DNA from: Oscillospiraceae bacterium
GTDB taxonomy: Bacteria; Bacillota; Clostridia; Oscillospirales; CAG-272
Direction: 5' to 3'
DNA: 64,000 bases
Assembly (NCBI GenBank): GCA_015064505.1
Contig: SVSB01000001.1
Coordinates: 1 to 64,000, forward strand
The stretch's first letter is position 1. Each line of letters opens with the position of its first letter. The notes beneath the pieces are model-generated. The model was not told the origin of the DNA. It did no database searches and worked only from the letters and a program-made list of their open reading frames with translations. This document shows, piece by piece, positions 43,511 through 51,700 of the stretch. A program made the translations under genes and the position numbers.

Positions 43511-44683
43511 ATGGAACAGAGAAGCATAGACCACAGAAGATTATATTATGAAAACGGGATGCTCACGGAGTTTGACGCCGTGGTAAAAAGCTGCAAGGCG
43601 GCAAAGAACGGATTTGCCGTTACCCTTGACAGGACTGCGTTCTTCCCCGGAGGGGGAGGACAGGAAGCGGACACGGGCGAGATAAACGGCACGCGGCTCC
43701 TTTCGGTATTCGAGGAGGAGGGGGAGGTAGTTCACCTTCTACCCGCAGAGCTATCCGAGGGGATGGGCGTAAGCTGCCGCATTGACCGCATTCCCCGCCT
43801 GCGCAAGATGCAGGGGCACGGGGGGGAGCATATCCTCTCGGGCATTATGCACCGCCTTTTCGGCACCGTAAACGCAGGCTTCCATCTCGGGAAAAACGAG
43901 ATAGTAACCGTTGACACCCGCACCCCCGTTACCGATGGGCAGTTAAGACAAGCGGAGGCGGAAGCAAACCTTGCCATTGCGGAAAACATACCCATAAATG
44001 CATATTTCCCCACCCCCAAGGAGCTTGAGGCAATGACCTTCCGCTCCAAGATAGATTTTGAGGGAGAAGTACGAATAGTTGAGATCGAGGGAATCGACGT
44101 ATGCGCCTGCTGTGCTCCTCATTTTGCAAGCACGGGCAGTATCGGCTCCGTAAAGATCCTTGAAGCGATCCCCTGGAAGGGCGGCACCCGAATCACCCTC
44201 GTTTGCGGACTTGCGGCATTTGAGGATCACGTTGAAAAGCACGACTCCGTAAAGCGCATTTCCGTGACCCTTTCCGCAAAGACCGACGAGGTTGCGGAGG
44301 CGGTGGAGAACCGTCTTGAAAAGGCGGAGGAAGCCAAGAAAAGCGTTGCGGCGCTTTCCCGTGCAATGCGTGATATACGCATAGAGAATACGGCGGCTGC
44401 GGAAAAGTGCCTCTGCATTTTTGACGAGTACGCCGATGCGGAGGGCCTTCGGGATTATGCCAACCGTCTGGCGGAAAAATGCGCCGTTGCCGCCGCTTTT
44501 GCGCCCGCAAAAACGGGATTTACCTACGCCGCCGCATCCAAAAAGCACAATATGCGCACCCTTGCGCCCGTAATAAACTCTGCCCTCGGCGGAAAAGGCG
44601 GCGGAAGCGAAACCATGATATTCGGCTCAGTTACCGCAGAAAAGGAAGCCGTTGAGAGCTTCTTTAAGACTCTTGAACCTTGA
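43511..44683 (+). CDS. Alanyl-tRNA editing protein AlaX, long form
   Basis: Trans-editing enzyme that hydrolyses Ser-tRNA(Ala). 390 residues: an AlaRS-like editing domain with FFPGGGGQEADTG, the zinc ligands HGGEH (about 103-107) and CACCAPH (C-x3-H, about 199-205), followed by a coiled-coil and a DHHA1 domain ending NSALGGKGGGS, typical of AlaX-L. All metal ligands are present. First gene of alaX-tex-C_GCAxxG. Confidence 0.93.
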   Translation: MEQRSIDHRRLYYENGMLTEFDAVVKSCKAAKNGFAVTLDRTAFFPGGGGQEADTGEINGTRLLSVFEEEGEVVHLLPAELSEGMGVSCRIDRIPRLRKMQGHGGEHILSGIMHRLFGTVNAGFHLGKNEIVTVDTRTPVTDGQLRQAEAEANLAIAENIPINAYFPTPKELEAMTFRSKIDFEGEVRIVEIEGIDVCACCAPHFASTGSIGSVKILEAIPWKGGTRITLVCGLAAFEDHVEKHDSVKRISVTLSAKTDEVAEAVENRLEKAEEAKKSVAALSRAMRDIRIENTAAAEKCLCIFDEYADAEGLRDYANRLAEKCAVAAAFAPAKTGFTYAAASKKHNMRTLAPVINSALGGKGGGSETMIFGSVTAEKEAVESFFKTLEP

Positions 44684-44699
44684 GAAGGAGATAATCAAA

Positions 44700-46859
44700 A
44701 TGGACATTTTAGCAACTATTGCAAAAGAACTGAACATAAAGGAAACTCAGGTTGAGAACGCCGTCAAGCTTATTGACGAGGGCAACACCATTCCCTTTAT
44801 CGCCCGCTACCGCAAGGAAGCTCACGGAGGTCTGACGGATACCCAACTCCGCGATCTCTTCGACCGTCTTACCTATCTGCGCAATCTGGAGGAGGCCAAG
44901 GAAAAGGCGCGCACAGCCATTGAAGCCCAAGGCAAGCTTACCCCGGAGATAGAGGCCGCCCTTGAGGGTGCCGCAACCATGACAGAGGTAGAGGATATTT
45001 ACCGCCCCTACCGCCCCAAGCGCAGGACCCGCGCTACCATTGCAAAGGAAAAGGGACTTGAGCCCCTTGCCATGCTTTTGCTTGAAGAGGACGTAAAGAC
45101 CGTTCCCGCAAAGGAGGCGGAGGCTTATATAGACCCCGAAAAGGGCGTTGAGACCGTAGAGGATGCTCTTGCGGGCGCAAGCGATATCATTGCGGAGATA
45201 ATAAGCGACGATGCGGAGCTGAGGCGCCGCCTTCGCTACGTTTGCCGTATGAACGGCAAGCTCACCTCCAAGAAAGCAGAGGATGATGCGGGAGTTTACG
45301 AAAACTACGCCGATTACAGCGAGCCCATAGCAAGAATGGCGGGGCACCGTATACTCGCGGTCAACCGCGGTGAACGGGAGGACAAGCTGAAGGTAAGCAT
45401 TGATTTTGAGCGTGCAAAGGCGGAGAACATCATCTTCTCCATGTACGTGAAAAACGACGGCGATGCGGCAAATATCGTGCTTGCCGCCGCAAGAGATGCT
45501 TACGACCGTCTTATATTCCCCTCCATCGAGCGCGAAATAAGGAACGAGATGACCGACGGCGCAAGCGAGGCGGCAATAAGAGTATTCGGACTCAATCTCC
45601 GCCAGCTCCTTATGCAGCCGCCGATCAGAAACCGCGTTGCCCTTGGTATGGACCCCGGCTACCGCACCGGCTGTAAGCTTGCGGTGGTTGACGGAACGGG
45701 CAAGGTGCTTGACACGGGCGTTATCTATCCCGCCCCCCCTCACAGTAAGCTTGCGGAAGCAAGAAGCACCGTTATCCGTCTTGTAAAGAAGCACGGCGTT
45801 ACGGTCTTTGCCATCGGCAACGGTACCGCAAGCCACGAAACCGAGGAGTTTGCCGCCTCTCTCCTTTCCGAGCTTCCCGGAGTTTCATATATGGTGGTAA
45901 GCGAGGCAGGCGCATCCGTTTACAGCGCAAGCGAGCTTGCGGCAAAGGAATTCCCCGAATACGACGTTTCTCTCCGCAGTGCGGTATCCATTGCCCGCAG
46001 ACTGCAGGATCCCCTTGCGGAGCTTGTGAAGATAGATCCCAAGGCTATCGGAGTTGGTCAGTACCAGCACGATATGCCTCCGAAGGAGCTTTCCTCCACC
46101 CTTGACGGAGTTGTCGAGGACTGCGTAAACTCCGTTGGTGCGGATCTTAACACCGCCTCGGCGCCCCTGCTTTCTCACATTGCGGGTCTTGGCCCCGCTC
46201 TTGCGGCAAACGTAGTAAAATACCGCGAGGAAAACGGCGCGTTCAAATCCCGCACGGAGCTTAAAAAGGTTCCCAAGCTCGGCCCGAAGGCCTTTGAACA
46301 GTGCGCAGGCTTTTTGCGCGTTCACGACGGAAAGGAGCCTCTTGACAACACGGCGGTGCACCCCGAAAGCTACGCCGCCGCAAAGGAGCTTTTGAAGCTT
46401 TGCGGATACGAGGCAAAGGCGGCCGCAAAGGGACTTCCCGAAATCGGAGAAAAATGCGACGAAATGGGCAGAGCCGCCATTGCGGAGAAGCTGGGCATCG
46501 GTATCGAAACGCTGAACGATATCATCTCCGAGCTGACGAAGCCGGGGCGCGACCCCCGCGATTCCCTGCCCCCTCCCATGCTCCGCTCGGACGTTATGGA
46601 TATAGACAGCCTTATCCCCGGCATGGAGCTTACGGGCACGGTACGCAATCTGGTTGACTTCGGTGCATTCGTGGACATCGGCGTTCATCAGGATGGACTC
46701 GTACACATCTCCCGCATCGCGGGCAGAAGGATAAACCACCCCATTGAGGTGCTCTCCGTCGGCGACAGAGTTACCGTATGGGTGCTTGACGTGGATAAAA
46801 AGAGAGGCCGTATTTCTCTTACTATGCAAAAACCAAAAAACACGGAGGAAAAGAAATGA
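44700..46859 (+). CDS. tex: Tex-family RNA-binding protein with S1 domain
   Basis: 719 residues. N-terminal helical Tex domain (IPFIARYRKEAHGGLTDTQLR), a YqgF-like RNase H fold (LGMDPGYRTGCKLAVVDGTG, about 323), HhH motifs (HIAGLGPALAANVVKYREENG) and a C-terminal S1 domain (GMELTGTVRNLVDFGAFVDI, about 640-660). Tex binds nucleic acid and influences transcription; homologues are widespread. ATG 44700 follows AAGGAG; an ATG further upstream lies inside alaX. Overlaps the next gene by 4 bases. Confidence 0.95.
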   Translation: MDILATIAKELNIKETQVENAVKLIDEGNTIPFIARYRKEAHGGLTDTQLRDLFDRLTYLRNLEEAKEKARTAIEAQGKLTPEIEAALEGAATMTEVEDIYRPYRPKRRTRATIAKEKGLEPLAMLLLEEDVKTVPAKEAEAYIDPEKGVETVEDALAGASDIIAEIISDDAELRRRLRYVCRMNGKLTSKKAEDDAGVYENYADYSEPIARMAGHRILAVNRGEREDKLKVSIDFERAKAENIIFSMYVKNDGDAANIVLAAARDAYDRLIFPSIEREIRNEMTDGASEAAIRVFGLNLRQLLMQPPIRNRVALGMDPGYRTGCKLAVVDGTGKVLDTGVIYPAPPHSKLAEARSTVIRLVKKHGVTVFAIGNGTASHETEEFAASLLSELPGVSYMVVSEAGASVYSASELAAKEFPEYDVSLRSAVSIARRLQDPLAELVKIDPKAIGVGQYQHDMPPKELSSTLDGVVEDCVNSVGADLNTASAPLLSHIAGLGPALAANVVKYREENGAFKSRTELKKVPKLGPKAFEQCAGFLRVHDGKEPLDNTAVHPESYAAAKELLKLCGYEAKAAAKGLPEIGEKCDEMGRAAIAEKLGIGIETLNDIISELTKPGRDPRDSLPPPMLRSDVMDIDSLIPGMELTGTVRNLVDFGAFVDIGVHQDGLVHISRIAGRRINHPIEVLSVGDRVTVWVLDVDKKRGRISLTMQKPKNTEEKK

Positions 46860-47332
46860 CCATCGAAGAGCGCAAAAACAGAGCCGCAGAACTGTTCACC
46901 GCGGGATATAATTGCTCCCAGGCGGTGTTTGCAGCCTTCTGCGACGTAACGGGATATGAGGAAAAGGCGGCACTTCGTCTTGCCTCCTCCTTTGGCGGCG
47001 GAGTTGCCCGCCACCGCGACGTATGCGGTGCAGTCAGCGCCTGCGCAATGGTTCTCGGCATTCTTTACGGACACGACGAGCCGGACAGAGAAAAATGCAT
47101 GGAGCATTACGCAAGAGTAAGCAATCTTTTGAACCGCTTTGCGGATGCAAACGGCTCCATCGTGTGCCGCGAGCTTCTGGAGCTTACGGCAGAAAAGGTA
47201 AAAGCAGACGAAAAAGAGCCCACCCCCACGGAACGCAACGAGGCGTTCTATAAGGACAGGCCCTGCACGCGCCTTGTTATCAGCGCCGTTGAGCTGCTTG
47301 CAAAGGAAATTGAAGAGATAGAAGGCAAATAA
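46856..47332 (+). CDS. C_GCAxxG_C_C family protein
   Basis: 158 residues with the family signature: YNCSQAVFAAFC, then FGGGVARHRDVCGAVSACAMVLG, later IVCRELL, and a Cys near DRPCTRLV. The conserved Cys residues may bind metal or a redox cofactor; the function is unknown. ATGA overlap with tex. Confidence 0.9.
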   Translation: MTIEERKNRAAELFTAGYNCSQAVFAAFCDVTGYEEKAALRLASSFGGGVARHRDVCGAVSACAMVLGILYGHDEPDREKCMEHYARVSNLLNRFADANGSIVCRELLELTAEKVKADEKEPTPTERNEAFYKDRPCTRLVISAVELLAKEIEEIEGK

Positions 47333-47334
47333 AG

Positions 47335-47377
47335 AAAGCGGATGTGAAGAACCGTACGTTTCTTCACATCCGCTTTT
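47335..47377. terminator. Intrinsic terminator of the tex operon
   Basis: AAAGCGGATGTGAAGAA pairs with TTCTTCACATCCGCTTT over a loop CCGTACGT; T-runs follow. The stem sequence is related in layout (GCGG-TGTGAAGA) to the twin terminators near 26340 and 27030. Confidence 0.85.
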
Positions 47378-47387
47378 AATCTTTTTG

Positions 47388-47478
47388 AAAACCGCACGGC
47401 GGTTTTCTTCCTTAACGTTTTGCGCAGCAAAACATATGGCTTTAAACAGAGGCGCAGTCAAATTTGACTGCGCCTCTG
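47388..47478. repeat. Cluster of three further palindromes
   Basis: Three inverted repeats in 90 bases: AAAACCGC-ACG-GCGGTTTT (47388-47406), GTTTTGC-GCA-GCAAAAC (47416-47432) and a perfect 32-base palindrome with arms CAGAGGCGCAGTCAAA and TTTGACTGCGCCTCTG (47447-47478). Only the first is followed by Ts. No protein is encoded. Confidence 0.85.
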
Positions 47479-47506
47479 CTTAAAATATCGCACGCACAAG
47501 ATGTTG

Positions 47507-47566
47507 CGTACGTCGAGGTCGTGCCTGTTGCACTTTCCGAAGTATGCGGAAGAATTTTTAGGCTTA
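47507..47566. repeat. 60-bp direct repeat, copy 1
   Basis: Begins CGTACGTCGAGGTCGTGCC and ends TTTTTAGGCTTA; copy 2 lies 127 bases further on and differs at one base (47528 versus 47655). Confidence 0.9.
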
Positions 47567-47633
47567 CTCCCCAAGCCGCGAAAATTGTTTCGCAGGCGAG
47601 GAAAGAAGATAGGCACGGGCGACGGCGTACTTA

Positions 47634-47693
47634 CGTACGTCGAGGTCGTGCCTGTCGCACTTTCCGAAGTATGCGGAAGAATTTTTAGGCTTA
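47634..47693. repeat. 60-bp direct repeat, copy 2, overlapping the glk stop codon
   Basis: Second copy of the repeat; its last three bases are the stop codon of the glucokinase gene on the minus strand. On the minus strand the repeat plus the 67-base gap can form a stem GGCAC..GACG with CGTC..GTGCC. Confidence 0.9.
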
Positions 47694-48659
47694 TGAAATC
47701 AATGCGGCAGCCCCAATAATCCCCGCATCGTTTCCCAGCTCCGCTATCTTCAGCTTCGTCTGCACTCCGAAATCGCGGGTATATTGCTCGTGCTCTATTA
47801 TGGGCAGGAGAGGCTTCAAGAGATAATCTCCCTCGCCGCTGATGCCGCCGCCGATGGAGAGCACCTCGGGCTGGAAGGTGTTTATCATATTGGTAAGGCC
47901 GCAACCAAGGTTCTTTACGTATTCGCAAACGAGCTTCTGCGCCTCGCTATCGCCGTTTTTTGCGCACTCAAAGGCGGTGCGGGTATCGGCGTTCTCGGGA
48001 TCTCCTCCCACGGCGCTTATCATCTCCGTTTCGATATTCAGGGCAATGGCGCGCTTTATTGCATCTCTCGTCTGTCTTTTCAGTGCAGTTGCGCTGGAAT
48101 ACACCTCAAAGCATCCTCTTCTGCCGCAGGAGCAAAGCTCGCCGTCGGTTTTTACAACGGTGTGACCAAGCTCCGCCGCCGCGCCGTTGATACCCGTAAG
48201 TATCTTGCCGTCAAGGATAACTCCGCCTCCCACTCCCGTGCCGAGAGTTATCATAACGGAGCTTTTCGTACCCTTTGCGGCACCCGCCACAGCCTCGCCG
48301 AGGGCGGCGGCGTTGGCATCGTTTGCTATTTCTATCTGCTTGCCGTCCGTAAGCTTCTTCAGCTCCTCGGTAACGGATAAAAACTTAAAGGTGGGCAGAT
48401 TGCAGGAATAGACCACAACTCCCGTTTCGGGCACTACCGCTCCGGGAATGGCAATACCGATCCCCTCCACGGATGCAAAGTCAACTCCGTTCTTTTCGCA
48501 CACCTCGCGGCAAAGGGCGGCAAGATCCCCAAGAATAGCGCCGCTTTCTCTTTCCGCGCCCGTGAGAGCGCGAAGCTTATCTATTATCTTGTAGTCTTCA
48601 TCAACAAGACCCGCGCACATTTTCGTGCCGCCGAGGTCAACGCCAATACGGTATTTCAT
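47691..48659 (-). CDS. glk: ROK-family glucokinase
   Basis: 322 residues of the ROK type: ATP-binding IGVDLGGTKMCAGLVDE at the N-terminus, sugar-binding NDANAAALGEA (about 118), the motif GTGVGGGVILDG, and zinc ligands in CSCGRRGCFE (about 187-196). It phosphorylates glucose for glycolysis. I chose the ATG at 48657-48659 behind GGAGTAGCT; a TTG five codons earlier overlaps the ribosome-binding site. The gene ends inside a 60-bp repeat. Confidence 0.93.
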   Translation of the reverse strand: MKYRIGVDLGGTKMCAGLVDEDYKIIDKLRALTGAERESGAILGDLAALCREVCEKNGVDFASVEGIGIAIPGAVVPETGVVVYSCNLPTFKFLSVTEELKKLTDGKQIEIANDANAAALGEAVAGAAKGTKSSVMITLGTGVGGGVILDGKILTGINGAAAELGHTVVKTDGELCSCGRRGCFEVYSSATALKRQTRDAIKRAIALNIETEMISAVGGDPENADTRTAFECAKNGDSEAQKLVCEYVKNLGCGLTNMINTFQPEVLSIGGGISGEGDYLLKPLLPIIEHEQYTRDFGVQTKLKIAELGNDAGIIGAAALIS

Positions 48660-48689
48660 AGCTACTCCGTTCAAGTGTTATTTTAGGAT

Positions 48690-48719
48690 ATTTTACCCCG
48701 ATATCCCTCGCAAAGTCAA
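48690..48719 (-). promoter_or_regulatory. Promoter of glk
   Basis: TTGACT (complement of 48714-48719), 18 bases, TAAAAT (complement of 48690-48695). Confidence 0.75.
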
Positions 48720-48788
48720 TAGATATGCAAAAAATACGGCGAGTTAGCACAAGCTTACCGATTTTACAAAAATTTAACATTTGCCCCA

Positions 48789-48817
48789 TTGCATAAAGGC
48801 GAAAATAAGTATACAAT
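48789..48817 (+). promoter_or_regulatory. Promoter of nifS-nifU-mnmA
   Basis: TTGCAT (48789-48794), 17 bases, TACAAT (48812-48817), 39 bases before nifS. Confidence 0.7.
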
Positions 48818-48856
48818 AATGCTGAATGAAAATAATCCCTTATATGGAGAAGATAA

Positions 48857-50029
48857 ATGAGAAGAATTTACGCGGACAACGCGGCAACCACAGCGGTAAG
48901 CCGTGAGGTCCTTGAGGCTATGCTCCCCTATTTCTGCGAGAGCTACGGCAACCCCTCCAGCCTGCACGCAGTAGGCAGAGAGGCAAAGAAGGCACTGGAC
49001 GCATCCCGTGCTACCCTTGCCGCCGCACTGAATTGCGACGCAAGCGAGATCTACTTCACCTCCTGCGGAAGCGAAAGCGATAACTGGGCGATCCGCGGCG
49101 GTGCCCACAGCAAAAAGGGCAAGAAGCATATTATCACCACTAAAATAGAGCATCACGCGGCGCTCCACGCCTGCAAGGCGCTGGAAAAGGAGGGCTACGA
49201 GGTCACTTACGTGGGCGTTGACGAAAACGGCTACGTTGATCCTGCGGATATTGCCGCCGCAATGCGCCCCGATACCGCGCTTGTTTCCGTTATGATGGCG
49301 AATAACGAGATCGGCACCATTCAGCCCATCAAGGAGATCGCAGAGATCGCCCACAAGGGCGGCGCCCTTATGTTTACCGACGCCGTACAGGCAGTAGGTA
49401 ATATTCCCGTTGACGTTAAGGAGCTGGGCGTTGATATGCTTGCCCTCTCCGGACACAAGATCCACGCCCCCAAGGGCATCGGCGCTCTCTACTGCAAGAA
49501 GGGCGTGCGCCCCGACGTGCTTATTGAGGGCGGCGGACAGGAAAGAGGCAGACGCGGCGGTACCGAGGCACTTGCCTCCATCGTTGGCCTTGCAAAGGCG
49601 GCAGAGATCGCAAACGCCGAGCTTTCCGAGATGGACAAGGTGGCCGCTCTCCGCGATAAGCTTATCGACGGCATTCTTGAAAAGATCCCCTATTCACGCT
49701 TGAACGGCGGCAGAAGCCCCCGCCTTCCCGGCAACGTGAACGTTGCATTTGAGTTCATCGAGGGCGAGAGCCTTCTCCTGCTCCTTGATATGGAAGGCAT
49801 CTGCGCCTCCACAGGCTCCGCTTGCTCCTCTAACTCTCTGGAGCCCTCCCACGTACTGCTTGCAACGGGACTTCCCGTTGAAAAGGCACACGGCTCCCTC
49901 CGTCTTTCCATCTCCAAGGAAACCACCGAGGAGGACGTGGACTATATTCTTGAAAAGCTTCCCGCCATCGTACAGAGGCTCCGTGATATGAGCCCCCTCT
50001 ACGAGGAAGTTACAAAAAACAACAAATAA
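48857..50029 (+). CDS. nifS: Cysteine desulfurase, NifS/IscS type
   Basis: PLP enzyme that takes sulfur from cysteine for Fe-S clusters and tRNA thiolation. 390 residues: [11 protein letters not shown] at the start, the PLP lysine in [16 protein letters not shown], and the active-site Cys loop STGSACSSN (about 320). All hallmarks are present. It begins a three-gene operon with nifU and mnmA. Confidence 0.96.
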   Translation: MRRIYADNAATTAVSREVLEAMLPYFCESYGNPSSLHAVGREAKKALDASRATLAAALNCDASEIYFTSCGSESDNWAIRGGAHSKKGKKHIITTKIEHHAALHACKALEKEGYEVTYVGVDENGYVDPADIAAAMRPDTALVSVMMANNEIGTIQPIKEIAEIAHKGGALMFTDAVQAVGNIPVDVKELGVDMLALSGHKIHAPKGIGALYCKKGVRPDVLIEGGGQERGRRGGTEALASIVGLAKAAEIANAELSEMDKVAALRDKLIDGILEKIPYSRLNGGRSPRLPGNVNVAFEFIEGESLLLLLDMEGICASTGSACSSNSLEPSHVLLATGLPVEKAHGSLRLSISKETTEEDVDYILEKLPAIVQRLRDMSPLYEEVTKNNK

Positions 50030-50051
50030 CCCAAACCGAAAGGATATAAAA

Positions 50052-50519
50052 ATGGATTACAGCGAAAAGGTAATGGAACATTTTGCCCATCCCCGTAACG
50101 TGGGCGAGATCGAGGACGCAAACGGCGTTGGTACCGTTGGTAACGCCAAGTGCGGCGATATTATGAAGATGTATCTGAAGGTTGACGAGAACGAGATAAT
50201 CACCGACGTTAAGTTCAAGACCTTCGGTTGCGGTGCGGCTATCGCAACCTCCTCCATGGCTACCGAGATGATCAAGGGCAAGAGCATAAACGAAGCGCTT
50301 TCTCTGACGAACAAGGCGGTTATTGAGGCTCTCGGCGGTCTGCCCGCAGTTAAAATCCACTGCTCCGTGCTTGCTGAGGAGGCAGTAAAGTCCGCTATTG
50401 CAGACTATTACAAGAGAAAGGGCATCGAAAACGAGCTCACCCGTTCCCTTGAGTGCGACGGATGCTGTGGCTGCGACCACGACCATCATCACCACGATCA
50501 GGACGAGGACGAGGAATAA
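50052..50519 (+). CDS. nifU: Fe-S scaffold protein IscU/NifU type with His-rich tail
   Basis: 155 residues. The three scaffold cysteines lie in NAKCGDIMKMY, KTFGCGAAIATSS and KIHCSVLAEEA, the NifU/IscU pattern on which clusters are assembled with sulfur from NifS. The end is unusual: CDGCCGCDHDHHHHDQDEDEE, with extra cysteines, a His run and an acidic finish, likely a metal-binding appendage. It lies 22 bases after nifS. Confidence 0.93.
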   Translation: MDYSEKVMEHFAHPRNVGEIEDANGVGTVGNAKCGDIMKMYLKVDENEIITDVKFKTFGCGAAIATSSMATEMIKGKSINEALSLTNKAVIEALGGLPAVKIHCSVLAEEAVKSAIADYYKRKGIENELTRSLECDGCCGCDHDHHHHDQDEDEE

Positions 50520-50550
50520 TTGCCGCGGGAAGCATCCCGAAGGAGCGTCT

Positions 50551-51576
50551 ATGAATAAGGAAACCGTACTTCTGGGTATGAGCGGAGGAATGGACAGCGC
50601 CTGTGCCGTCAGCCTGCTTCGAGCAGACGGGTACGAGGTCATCGGCTCCGTCCTTGCCATGCACGGATATTCGGACACCGCGGGCGCTTTGGATGCGGCA
50701 AGTGCCCTCGGCATCAACATAACTACAGTAAACTGTGCCGCAGACTTCACGCGTGAGGTCTGCGGTCCTTTTTGCCGCGAGTATTCCCTTGGCAGAACGC
50801 CGAACCCCTGCATCATCTGCAACGAAAGGGTAAAATTTGCAAAGCTTTTGGAAGAAGCGGACAGGCTGGGCATTGAAAAAATAGCCACGGGGCATTACGC
50901 AGGCATTGAAAGGCTTGAAAACGGCAGATATTGCGTTATAAAAGCAAAGGACGAAAAAAAGGACCAGAGCTATATGCTCTGGCGCCTTTCTCAGGAAACT
51001 CTTGCCCGTACCGTTTTCCCGCTTTACACGCATATAAAGACCGATCTGCGGGAAGGCGCGCGGAAAATGGGACTTGCCGCCGCAGATAAGCCCGAGAGCC
51101 AGGAGATATGCTTTATCCCCGACGGAAACTACGCGGCGTATATTGAAAACGCCCTTGGAAGAACGTTTCCCGAGGGAGATATCTGCGACGAAGCGGGCAA
51201 TATTGTGGGCCGCCACAAGGGGCTAATCCGCTACACGGTTGGTCAGCGCAAGGGCATCGGTGCTTACGGCAAGCCCATGTTCGTTAAAAGAATAGACGCG
51301 GAAAAGAACCGCCTTATTCTGGGCGTATCGGGTGAAGAATACGACAGCACCCTTGAAGCCGACGGGCTTGTTTTTTCGGGCGCAGAGCCCTTTGAGGGTG
51401 AGCTGTGCTGTGAGGTAAAGCTGCGCTACCGCGCACCTGCAGTTCCCTGCACCGTAAGGGTGGAAAAGGGCGTTGCAAGGGTTGCTTTAGACTCCCCCGC
51501 CCGCGCAATCACCCCGGGGCAAAGCGCAGTGTTCTATAAGGACGGGCGCATCCTCTTCGGCGGGTTTATAAGATAA
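50551..51576 (+). CDS. mnmA: tRNA 2-thiouridylase MnmA (TrmU)
   Basis: 341 residues. It thiolates U34 of Glu, Gln and Lys tRNAs with sulfur from the desulfurase encoded upstream. PP-loop GMSGGMDSACAV at about 9-20 (usual SGGVDS), catalytic Cys in RTPNPCIICNERVKF and the second Cys in ESQEICFIPD, and a C-terminal beta-barrel. ATG 50551 has AAGGAG; a longer reading would overlap nifU. Slightly shorter than the usual 360. The gene order nifS-nifU-mnmA gives an enzyme-scaffold-user set. Confidence 0.93.
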   Translation: MNKETVLLGMSGGMDSACAVSLLRADGYEVIGSVLAMHGYSDTAGALDAASALGINITTVNCAADFTREVCGPFCREYSLGRTPNPCIICNERVKFAKLLEEADRLGIEKIATGHYAGIERLENGRYCVIKAKDEKKDQSYMLWRLSQETLARTVFPLYTHIKTDLREGARKMGLAAADKPESQEICFIPDGNYAAYIENALGRTFPEGDICDEAGNIVGRHKGLIRYTVGQRKGIGAYGKPMFVKRIDAEKNRLILGVSGEEYDSTLEADGLVFSGAEPFEGELCCEVKLRYRAPAVPCTVRVEKGVARVALDSPARAITPGQSAVFYKDGRILFGGFIR

Positions 51577-51628
51577 CAAAAAAAGGACTTGCTTAAAAGC
51601 GCATCCTCAATAAAGAATTGATCTTGGT

Positions 51629-51667
51629 ATATACCCGGAAGTCGTAAAGGCTTCCGGGTATATTTTT
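51629..51667. terminator. Terminator between mnmA and the LuxR-type gene
   Basis: ATATACCCGGAAG pairs with CTTCCGGGTATAT over a 9-base loop, then TTTTT on the plus strand; the minus gene converges on it. Confidence 0.88.
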
Positions 51668-51700
51668 ATGCTTTTCAGTGTCGCCAACGGTATCCCGCCG

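Noticed and set aside
47507-47693. Two repeats with a gap, as in a CRISPR array
   Set aside because: Only two 60-base copies with a 67-base gap, one ending in a coding stop, no cas genes; not a CRISPR.
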